The notes under the pieces are model-generated. The model did no database searches. It was not told the DNA's origin and saw only the letters and a program-made list of their open reading frames with translations. The translations under genes and the position numbers were made by a program. Of a stretch of 5,218 nt of DNA, positions 1 through 5,218 are shown in pieces (position 1 is the stretch's first letter; each line of letters begins with the position of its first letter). Location: assembly GCA_947175465.1 (NCBI GenBank), contig CAMWMY010000108.1:1-5218 (forward strand), in the 5' to 3' direction. The DNA is from an uncultured Erysipelotrichaceae bacterium. GTDB taxonomy: Bacteria; Bacillota_I; Bacilli_A; Erysipelotrichales; Erysipelotrichaceae.

Positions 1-26
1 AAGTAATACTTCTCATATACTGAAGC

Positions 27-32
27 AGGTGA
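27..32 (+). promoter_or_regulatory. Shine-Dalgarno site that fixes the sigK start
   Basis: AGGTGA lies 5 nt before ATG 38. The in-frame GTG at 29-31, which would add three residues, falls inside this site and cannot use it. This supports a 235-residue product with a 17-residue pro-sequence. Confidence 0.75.
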
Positions 33-37
33 TAAAA

Positions 38-745
38 ATGTTTACATTTGCATTTGAAGTTTTATCAAACGCATTATACTACGTTGGTTATATTCGCAGT
101 AATAGCTTTTTACAACCCTTATCAAAAGATGAAGAAAGTAAATACATTGCTTTGCTGCAAGAAAAAAATGAAGAAGCTAGGAATAAGCTCATTGAACATA
201 ACTTGCGTCTTGTTGCTTATATTGTAAAAAAATATGATATCAAAAAAGAACAAACAGAAGATTTAATTAGCATTGGAACGATTGGTTTGATTAAAGCGAT
301 TGATTCTTTCAAAGTAGAAAAAGGAAGAAAGCTAACTACTTATGCTTCTAAATGTATTGAAAATGAAATTTTAATGTATTTACGTTCATCAAAAAATTAC
401 TTTCAAAACGTCTCTTTAAATGATCCTATCGCAACAGATAAGGATGGAAGTGAAATCACGTTAATCGATGCCATCAGCTCCCCTGTTGAAAAAAGTGTTG
501 TGGAGAGTATGATGTTAGAAGAAAATATCAAAAAATTAAAAACATACATTCATGTTCTAGATGCTCGTGAATTAGAAATCATTACAAAGCGTTTTGGTTT
601 ATACGGCCAAAAAGAACAAACACAACGAGAAATTGCGAAACAACTTCATATTTCACGCTCCTATGTATCTAGAATTGAAAAAAGGGCTTTTATGAAACTT
701 TATCGAGAATTTAAAAAAGATGAACAACAAAAAAGAAAAAAATAA
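38..745 (+). CDS. sigK: RNA polymerase sporulation sigma factor SigK (pro-sigma-K)
   Basis: Sigma-70 family factor that directs late mother-cell transcription (spore coat and mother-cell lysis genes) during sporulation. The 235-residue product is close to the Bacillus subtilis SigK as I remember it along its whole length. Region 2 runs from about 47 to 117 and includes LIEHNLRLVAYIVKKY (51-66) and EDLISIGTIGLIKAI (74-88). The linker holds the SigK-typical VSLNDPIATDKDG. Region 4 runs from about 170 to 222, with a helix-turn-helix in TQREIAKQLHISRSYVSRIE (195-214). Residues 1-17 are hydrophobic and precede YIRSNSFLQPLS, which aligns with YVKNNAFPQPLS at the start of mature B. subtilis SigK. 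A membrane pro-sequence removed by a SpoIVFB-type protease is therefore likely. The reading frame is unbroken, so no skin-like element splits it. An in-frame GTG at 29 lies inside the Shine-Dalgarno site, so ATG 38 is preferred. The gene stands alone and converges on the next gene. Confidence 0.95.
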   Translation: MFTFAFEVLSNALYYVGYIRSNSFLQPLSKDEESKYIALLQEKNEEARNKLIEHNLRLVAYIVKKYDIKKEQTEDLISIGTIGLIKAIDSFKVEKGRKLTTYASKCIENEILMYLRSSKNYFQNVSLNDPIATDKDGSEITLIDAISSPVEKSVVESMMLEENIKKLKTYIHVLDARELEIITKRFGLYGQKEQTQREIAKQLHISRSYVSRIEKRAFMKLYREFKKDEQQKRKK

Positions 746-776
746 AGTGAACCAGATATTATATAGGTTCACTTTT
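744..776. terminator. Rho-independent terminator shared by convergent genes
   Basis: A perfect 10-bp stem, AAAGTGAACC (744-753) pairing with GGTTCACTTT (766-775), encloses a 12-nt AT-rich loop. The left arm includes the last two bases of the sigK TAA stop. On the plus strand the stem is followed by TTTTCTACTTTT. On the minus strand it is followed by a run rich in T, the complement of the A-rich 3' end of sigK. It can therefore also end transcription of the gene whose stop is at 836. No other strong hairpin was seen in the gap between the two genes. Confidence 0.85.
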
Positions 777-835
777 CTACTTTTAGTACTTACCTCGTAA
801 ATAGTAACACAACTTATTGTATATGTGTATATTTA

Positions 836-1690
836 TTAATTATCTTCGTAATAATAGTCCTCTTCTTCTAAATCTTCCCCTTCTTCAAAGTTCCAAAAAT
901 TATAATCTCCTTGTCTTATCAACTCTTTTTGCCATTCTTCTAAATTATAGGCATCCATTTCCGTTTCCAGTTTCTCATCTATAGTACCTTTTTCTCTTGA
1001 AAAATGTAAAGATTCTAACAATACCGCTCCCATAACCATCTCCCCTACTGTATTTTGTTTTGAAGATTTAGATGTTTGCTTTATTGAAGGTATTAAGGAA
1101 GGATTTTTAGTATTCATAGTAACTCTCACTTTGTGTGATACTTGTTCAGATAAATTCATTAACTGTTTTAAAATATCCACCAATTTATCTTCATTATCTT
1201 TATATTTTATAATTTGCTTACTATAATTATCTATTTGTAAGCCTACATGATGCGCATATGCAAAGTGGGAAATTCTTATTTTATCTTCAAAAAATTGTGC
1301 ATTCTTTTCTATGTAAGCTTTTGTATTATTCAAATCCCTCTTAATTTCACTTATATAATTTTTAATCTCATCAATGATGAAGGGAGTATTTTTAAGTTTT
1401 TTTATTTTTAATATTAATTCATAAATATGTTTATAATGGTCTTGTCTATTTTCAAAGTTTGAACAGGCACAAGTAGCATTTTCTTTATGAACAGTATCTT
1501 TATGGCTATTGGTTATTTCTTTCTTCTTACCTAATTCATCGATTTTCGCAAATATTCTTATGATTGCTTTAATGATACATCTTATTGCCTTTATCATAAA
1601 TTTAATAAAGAAGAACACACCAATAAAAATCATGGCTATTAGTGTTTTAAGCTCTTTTTCTTGATTATCTTTAACTCTACGCCTTGCCAT
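836..1690 (-). CDS. Hypothetical membrane-anchored protein, acidic C-terminus
   Basis: I do not recognise the family. The 284-residue product starts with a basic stretch (MARRRVK). A hydrophobic helix follows at about 15-31, then a basic, amphipathic hydrophobic segment at about 32-49. This looks like a membrane anchor with a large soluble part, probably cytoplasmic by the positive-inside rule. Residues 80-190 are charged and mostly helical, possibly coiled. A Cys-x-Cys pair sits at 74 and 76. The last 17 residues are mostly Asp, Glu and Tyr (EEGEDLEEEDYYYEDN). No catalytic motif is visible. The start at 1690 overlaps the stop of a 25-codon ORF, and a weak purine-rich AAGAAGAG site precedes it, so its translation may depend on that ORF. 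The gene is very AT-rich and has no functional link to sigK. A mobile or accessory origin is possible but unproven. Confidence 0.75.
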   Translation of the reverse strand: MARRRVKDNQEKELKTLIAMIFIGVFFFIKFMIKAIRCIIKAIIRIFAKIDELGKKKEITNSHKDTVHKENATCACSNFENRQDHYKHIYELILKIKKLKNTPFIIDEIKNYISEIKRDLNNTKAYIEKNAQFFEDKIRISHFAYAHHVGLQIDNYSKQIIKYKDNEDKLVDILKQLMNLSEQVSHKVRVTMNTKNPSLIPSIKQTSKSSKQNTVGEMVMGAVLLESLHFSREKGTIDEKLETEMDAYNLEEWQKELIRQGDYNFWNFEEGEDLEEEDYYYEDN

Positions 1691-1767
1691 TATACTCTTC
1701 TTAACCTTCTAGCATCACAATCGAATTTACCTGCCATTTCCTGTAATTTTATATTTATATTTTTCAT
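1690..1767 (-). CDS. Small ORF overlapping the start of the 284-aa gene
   Basis: A 25-codon reading frame begins at ATG 1767 and ends in TAA at 1692-1690. The final A of that stop is the first base of the next gene's ATG (TAATG), the usual arrangement for translational coupling. The peptide starts MKNINIKLQEMAGKF and ends in a basic DARRLRRV. It has no signal or membrane segment and I do not recognise it. A longer 32-residue version from ATG 1788 is in frame, but AGGAGG at 1797-1792 lies only 3 nt before that start. ATG 1767 has the G-rich GGGGGATGG just upstream. It could be a real small protein, a leader controlling the downstream gene, or chance. The exact stop-start overlap and the upstream AGGAGG favour translation. 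Confidence 0.45.
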   Translation of the reverse strand: MKNINIKLQEMAGKFDCDARRLRRV

Positions 1768-1791
1768 AATCCATCCCCCATTTCTCATATA

Positions 1792-1797
1792 CCTCCT
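1792..1797 (-). promoter_or_regulatory. Shine-Dalgarno site for the small-ORF leader
   Basis: A consensus AGGAGG on the minus strand is followed by several candidate starts: ATG 1788 (3 nt away, too close), ATG 1781 (10 nt; a 5-codon frame ending in a TGA that overlaps ATG 1767) and ATG 1767 (24 nt). The main 284-residue ORF starts about 100 nt further on, so this strong site does not serve it directly. Its presence is the best evidence that the leader is translated. Confidence 0.5.
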
Positions 1798-1916
1798 AAA
1801 TCTCTATTTTATCAAGTATACTTATACAATTCCCTTTAAAATTCTATCTAATATATATTTTTTCATATCGATCTTCATGGAAGCTTTTCAATATCGCATT
1901 TCTTAAGGAATACATT

Positions 1917-2969
1917 TTACTTAGGTAAAAATGTTTTATAATATATATCAAATGGTAGTTCTTCTTGCATTCTTTTTAGAACTTTTAAGAAAACTTCACA
2001 ATCGAAAAGAAGTAAATCAATATATGCATATTTGACTCCTATAGCTCCTCCTATAACTCTTCCTATAGAAGCAGGATATAAAAGATTATGTATTTCTTTT
2101 TCTAATTGCTGGCGTAAAAGAGCGATATCTTCATTCTTTTGTTTAATCTCATAATAAAGATAACCGTACTCTCCACCTTTTTCTTTCATTTCTTGACAAC
2201 AAATATACTCATTATTCAAGAGTTCTTCTTGTAGCTGAGAATGCGTAGTCATAATCATTTTCATATCTTTACGAACACTTTCTCCTTCTAACGGCTTACT
2301 TAACTTATATACTCTATAAATTTGTGTAGGATCATGATATTCCACCCAATCCATACTTACTACAATATCGCATATATCCTCATAAAAATAAGGTAAATAG
2401 CACATATTTTCATATTCCAAAGGCCCATCGATAATCTCAATTTCTCCAATTCGTGCCTCTAGCTCTAGCTCTCCAATAAATAAAGCTAGCATATAAATCG
2501 TAATTTCTCTTTGTTTCGTTTCGTCAAAAGATTTTAAGTTTTCACAGTACACTTTAATAGGAATACATTTATTTACCTCATCAATATCATAATAAATGAT
2601 AAAATCATTTCCCCTCCATGATTGCCCATAAATCTTCCATACAGTAGAAAATGCTTCTTCACTAAGTGGTTGTCGATACGCATTGATAATCCAATCATGA
2701 ACACATTCCTTTGGAACATCTTTCTTCAAAAGAGCACATATATATTGTGCATTTTTTTGATCCTGTGCATCAAAAGTCAACTCAAAAAAGCCATTATCTA
2801 GCTTTTCTACTTCCATTTTACAGCCACTCATCGTTTTTAATTTCTCATTACAAGCTTGCACATACATAGACGCACTCTCCTTATCATGATTGCTTAATGC
2901 ATCTTGTAAAGACTGCTGTATACTTGTAAAATACTCCCAAAAAGATTGAACACGTTGTTTTAAATTCAT
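1917..2969 (-). CDS. Hypothetical soluble 350-aa protein, second gene of operon
   Basis: I cannot assign this protein to a named family. It has no signal peptide or membrane segment, so it is probably cytoplasmic. The N-terminus (about 1-45) is helical and starts MNLKQRVQSFWEYF. The middle (about 50-225) reads as alternating strands and helices rich in aromatic and acidic residues, including FELTFDAQD and YYDIDEVNKCIPIKVYCENL. Residues 235-295 are charged and helical, perhaps a short coiled coil. The C-terminus holds a glycine-rich turn and hydrophobic strand, GRVIGGAIGVKYAYIDLLLF (303-322). No nucleotide-binding or metal-binding signature is obvious. It starts 4 nt after the stop of the GNAT-like gene. 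Its ribosome site AAGGAG directly abuts that gene's TGA stop, so the two are cotranscribed and probably coupled. No convincing terminator follows its stop. Confidence 0.8.
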   Translation of the reverse strand: MNLKQRVQSFWEYFTSIQQSLQDALSNHDKESASMYVQACNEKLKTMSGCKMEVEKLDNGFFELTFDAQDQKNAQYICALLKKDVPKECVHDWIINAYRQPLSEEAFSTVWKIYGQSWRGNDFIIYYDIDEVNKCIPIKVYCENLKSFDETKQREITIYMLALFIGELELEARIGEIEIIDGPLEYENMCYLPYFYEDICDIVVSMDWVEYHDPTQIYRVYKLSKPLEGESVRKDMKMIMTTHSQLQEELLNNEYICCQEMKEKGGEYGYLYYEIKQKNEDIALLRQQLEKEIHNLLYPASIGRVIGGAIGVKYAYIDLLLFDCEVFLKVLKRMQEELPFDIYYKTFLPK

Positions 2970-2973
2970 AAAA

Positions 2974-3603
2974 TCACTCCTTATATTGCATAATGAGACA
3001 ATATTGTTGAAAAGGAAAAGAACGATAAGAAATCGTATTCATAAGAGCGAATCCTAATTCCTCATACTGTTTTAAATCTTCTTCCTTATAAACCTCCGTT
3101 GCAACATTCATATGTAAAATTTGTGCGTCATTTTTAAGTTCGAAAAGCATTCTTTCCAACATTTCACGCTTCTGTTTATGCTCTTTTACATAAATAAATT
3201 TTAAATGAAGATATGGTTCTTTTATAAACTCATCCCCCCATTGACTCATTAAGATATCCCTATTTTTTATAATATGTATAAAAGCGGATATATCAATCCA
3301 TACCATTTTACTTAACTTTATATACATTTTTATAAGTCTAGCTATATGAGCTCCTTTTTTATACTTTCGTGTATCTAAAAGTACCATCATGTTTTCTTTT
3401 TGAATACTATCAGCGTAAAAAGTACAATAAGGGGCAATCATTTGTATATATGCTTGAAAATATATTTCCATTAATTTTTTTCTTTTTTTTGTATGTTTAA
3501 AGAATGAAGTAAAGATGGTATGAGAAGCAAAAGCATCTGCAAAATCTTTATATACACAGCTAATCTCTTCTTCTGTTAAAGAATATAGATTTTCTAAAGC
3601 CAT
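2974..3603 (-). CDS. GNAT-superfamily N-acetyltransferase-like protein, degenerate
   Basis: The 209-residue protein has the outline of a Gcn5-related N-acetyltransferase. The N-terminus matches the common Bacillota GNAT start, with an 'AFASHTIFTSFF' stretch at 24-35. The conserved core lies in the C-terminal half: strand YLHLKFIYV (131-139), the acetyl-CoA loop region KEHKQKREM (140-148), a helix, strand QILHMNVATE (161-170), then a helix with QYEELGF (179-185), the well-known 'YeklGF' motif. The loop lacks the usual Q/R-x-x-G-x-G/A glycines. It may therefore bind acetyl-CoA poorly, or act as a non-catalytic binding protein. The substrate is unknown. ATG 3603 is preceded by AGGAGATG (3618-3611) at proper spacing. 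It is the first gene of the operon with the 350-residue protein. Confidence 0.72.
   Translation of the reverse strand: MALENLYSLTEEEISCVYKDFADAFASHTIFTSFFKHTKKRKKLMEIYFQAYIQMIAPYCTFYADSIQKENMMVLLDTRKYKKGAHIARLIKMYIKLSKMVWIDISAFIHIIKNRDILMSQWGDEFIKEPYLHLKFIYVKEHKQKREMLERMLFELKNDAQILHMNVATEVYKEEDLKQYEELGFALMNTISYRSFPFQQYCLIMQYKE
2977..2982 (-). promoter_or_regulatory. Shine-Dalgarno site abutting the upstream stop codon
   Basis: On the minus strand AAGGAG is followed directly by the TGA stop of the GNAT-like gene, then TTTT and the ATG at 2969. The AAGGAG bases are also the last two sense codons (Lys-Glu) of the upstream gene. Ribosomes finishing that gene end on the start region of the next one, which points to linked expression of the pair. 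Confidence 0.75.
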
Positions 3604-3641
3604 AAAGCGCCATCTCCTATCTCAAAGCTATATGTTTCTAT

Positions 3642-3668
3642 ATAGTATGGCTCATTATATCATACTAT
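3642..3668 (-). promoter_or_regulatory. Probable promoter -10 box inside an inverted repeat (candidate operator)
   Basis: On the minus strand a perfect TATAAT (plus positions 3654-3659) lies 50 nt upstream of the GNAT-like start. It is flanked by perfect 8-bp inverted arms, ATAGTATG (3668-3661) and CATACTAT (3649-3642), separated by 11 nt. No good -35 hexamer is seen at 16-18 nt. A dimeric regulator bound to the arms would cover the -10 region, so repression is the simplest reading. As RNA the arms could also form a weak hairpin, but there is no T-run after it. Confidence 0.5.
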
Positions 3669-3712
3669 CTTAAACTTGCCTACTCATAACTCTGTATCTT
3701 TTTTTATCAAAA

Positions 3713-3770
3713 TAAAAAAGCATACTTAGCAAACAAAATACTTTTTAAGTATTTCTTTAATAAAGCATGC
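3713..3770 (-). terminator. Nested-stem Rho-independent terminator of the MATE gene
   Basis: Read on the minus strand, an outer stem GCATGCTT (3770-3763) pairs with AAGTATGC (3727-3720) through one G-T wobble. It encloses an inner perfect 8-bp hairpin, AAATACTT/AAGTATTT (3754-3747 with 3743-3736) with a 3-nt loop. A TTTTTTATTTT run follows at once. It begins 17 nt after the MATE stop at 3788 and separates the transporter from the downstream GNAT operon. A further A/T-only inverted repeat (3698-3720) overlaps the T-run. Confidence 0.8.
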
Positions 3771-3787
3771 TCTATCATTTCTTTTAT

Positions 3788-5119
3788 TTACGCATAAGCA
3801 TATTTTTTTCGATTCCTTTGAAAGCATATAATACTTACAAATAAAGCTAAAAATTCCGCTGCTACAACGGCCAACCAAATACCATATACTTGAAAAAAGA
3901 TAGGTAAGACAAAAATTGTTATTATTTGAAATACTAAGGTTCTTAAAAAAGAAATACAAGCAGATACACCTCCATTATTTAGAGCTGTAAAAAAAGAAGA
4001 TGCAAAAATATTAAAACCACTTAAAAGATAAGATAAAGAAAATAATTGAATAGCGGTAGTTGTCATTTGTACTAATTCTGGATCATAGCTTACAAAGATA
4101 CCAGCAAGCATTCCGGATGAAAGTTGTGCTAATAAAGTCATAATGATTGCCCCAATACCTACTAGCATTAAGCTCTTTTTATAGAGGCTCTTTAACTCTT
4201 CCGTATTTTGAGCTCCATAATGATAACTAATAATCGGTGCCGTTCCAATTGCATATCCATTATACATCCCTGTAAAAATAAAGAAAATGTACATAATAAC
4301 CCCATAAGCTACAACTCCATCTGCTCCTACAAATTTCATCAGCTGAAGATTATAAAGCATATTTACAAGCGACATCGAAACATTGGTAAGCATTTCTGAA
4401 GATCCATTTATGCAACTTTGCCATAAAGCTTTTCCATCAAAAGGTGCTTTTCCTAATCTTAATTTCGTTGGATTTTTACGATAAAAGTATATCAAAGGAA
4501 GCCCGCCTCCAATGAGCTGACTCAATCCTGTTGCGACAGCAGCACCAAATACTTCCATTTGCCACACATACACAAATAAAAAATCAAATACGATATTGAC
4601 GATTCCTGCAACAATGGAAATAGCTAAGCCTATCATTGGTTTTTCCGCAACAACAAAAAAGCTTTGAAAACTATTATTTAGGAAAAAAGGTATCAACGAA
4701 ATTAACAATACCCTTCCATATATAACACAATTAGAAAGTGTTACCTCATCAGCTCCTAAAGCTTTCGCAATAGGTTCAGTAAAAAGAATTCCTAAAATTG
4801 TCAATATTACCCCCATAAAAATTAAGAAATAAGTTAATATCGAAAAAACTTCATTTGCTTTTTTCTCATCCCCTTCTCCTAATATTTTAGAAACAAGAGC
4901 TCCTCCTCCTGTTCCTATCATAAACCCAAGAGAACCCAACACCATGACAAAAGGCATAATCAAATTAACGGAAGCAAAAGCATCACTGCCTACCACATTG
5001 GATACGAATAGTCCATCAATGACTCCATAAATAGAAGTAAAAATAAGCATTGCTATGGTTGGCATTGAAAATCGTAGTAATTTTTTATAATCAAAGTGCT
5101 CACTTAAACTTATATTCAT
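3788..5119 (-). CDS. MATE-family multidrug/sodium antiporter (MepA-like)
   Basis: Inner-membrane efflux transporter of the MATE family, whose members export organic cations, drugs or metabolites in exchange for Na+ or H+. The 443 residues are typical of the family. Twelve hydrophobic helices can be placed at about 14-38, 52-76, 92-114, 132-156, 162-186, 190-213, 233-261, 268-296, 313-333, 351-373, 385-409 and 412-434, in two pseudo-symmetric halves. Family features seen are DGLFVSNVVG in helix 1 (D35), a glycine-rich MIGTGGGALVSKILGEGD after helix 2, the AEKP turn (158-161) and NIVFDFLFVY (175-184) with D179. D35 and D179 are likely cation-coupling residues by family analogy. ATG 5119 has GAGGAGAGGG just upstream. 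The substrate cannot be read from sequence. The best general match is the MepA-like group of Bacillota, which often lies near a small regulator gene. Confidence 0.92.
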   Translation of the reverse strand: MNISLSEHFDYKKLLRFSMPTIAMLIFTSIYGVIDGLFVSNVVGSDAFASVNLIMPFVMVLGSLGFMIGTGGGALVSKILGEGDEKKANEVFSILTYFLIFMGVILTILGILFTEPIAKALGADEVTLSNCVIYGRVLLISLIPFFLNNSFQSFFVVAEKPMIGLAISIVAGIVNIVFDFLFVYVWQMEVFGAAVATGLSQLIGGGLPLIYFYRKNPTKLRLGKAPFDGKALWQSCINGSSEMLTNVSMSLVNMLYNLQLMKFVGADGVVAYGVIMYIFFIFTGMYNGYAIGTAPIISYHYGAQNTEELKSLYKKSLMLVGIGAIIMTLLAQLSSGMLAGIFVSYDPELVQMTTTAIQLFSLSYLLSGFNIFASSFFTALNNGGVSACISFLRTLVFQIITIFVLPIFFQVYGIWLAVVAAEFLALFVSIICFQRNRKKYAYA

Positions 5120-5161
5120 CTTACCCTCTCCTCATATAAAATTCTTAAAAATATTTTTTTA

Positions 5162-5218
5162 TTATAAAGAACGTTCTTCTTTCGATGTATATATTTTTTC
5201 AGCTTCTTCCTTAAATAG
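5162..5218 (-). CDS. C-terminal end of an upstream gene (partial)
   Basis: A minus-strand frame open to the window edge reads LFKEEAEKIYTSKEERSL and then TAA at 5164-5162. The charged helical composition looks like a genuine protein C-terminus. It lies 42 nt upstream of the MATE start, with no clear terminator between them, so the two genes may share a transcript. MATE genes often follow a MarR- or TetR-type regulator, but 18 residues are too few to assign a family. Confidence 0.45.
   Translation of the reverse strand, partial: LFKEEAEKIYTSKEERSL

Noticed and set aside
14..21. CATATACT resembling a sigma-E or sigma-K -10 box ahead of sigK
   Set aside because: Transcription from it would start at about 28, inside the Shine-Dalgarno site, and the -35 region is outside the window. 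It cannot be judged here.
1661..1906. Plus-strand 81-codon frame rich in Ile, Phe and Tyr
   Set aside because: It overlaps the start of the minus-strand 284-residue gene and the small ORF, has no ribosome site, and its composition is what AT-rich non-coding DNA gives by chance.
1915..1931. TTTTAC-TTAG-GTAAAA inverted repeat at the stop of the 350-residue gene
   Set aside because: The stem is only 6 bp and AT-rich with no T-run after it on the minus strand, so it is a poor terminator candidate.
3726..3959. Minus-strand 77-codon frame at the end of the MATE gene
   Set aside because: It lies largely within the MATE coding sequence in another frame and extends through the terminator, so it is a shadow.
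4208..4399. Plus-strand 63-codon frame antisense to the MATE gene
   Set aside because: It is fully inside a clear transporter gene, shows no ribosome site and no recognisable protein features.
5143..5160. AAAAATATTTTT symmetry upstream of the MATE gene
   Set aside because: It is a pure A/T low-complexity palindrome with no GC pairs and is expected often in DNA of this composition.

Overview
The window is AT-rich DNA from a low-GC, endospore-forming member of the Bacillota. The evidence is an intact gene for the late mother-cell sporulation sigma factor SigK, strong Shine-Dalgarno sites and AT-biased codon use. The combination of an unsplit sigK with a pro-sequence and very AT-rich neighbours would fit a gut Erysipelotrichia-type or clostridial spore former, but the placement below phylum is a guess.

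Layout. (1) 38-745, plus strand: sigK, ended by a hairpin that overlaps its stop codon and can also serve the gene converging from the right. (2) 836-1767, minus strand: an unrecognised 284-residue protein with a hydrophobic N-terminus and an acidic tail. A 25-codon ORF precedes it, and its stop overlaps the larger gene's start (TAATG). (3) 1917-3603, minus strand: a two-gene operon. It encodes a degenerate GNAT-fold protein of 209 aa and then an unrecognised soluble 350-aa protein. The two are tied together by a Shine-Dalgarno site that abuts the stop codon. Its likely promoter has a TATAAT box centred inside an inverted repeat, which suggests repression. (4) 3713-3770: a nested-stem terminator. 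(5) 3788-5119, minus strand: a 12-helix MATE-family efflux transporter. (6) 5162-5218, minus strand: the probable last 18 codons of another gene, 42 nt upstream of the transporter and perhaps cotranscribed with it.

Only sigK and the MATE transporter can be given a function with confidence. Apart from the two cotranscribed pairs, nothing shows that the genes share a pathway. No RNA genes, CRISPR arrays, insertion sequences or attachment sites were seen. The points most worth checking are the coupled small ORF, the GNAT protein without a normal acetyl-CoA loop together with its unknown partner, and the operator-like repeat. No clearly new system could be demonstrated from sequence alone.
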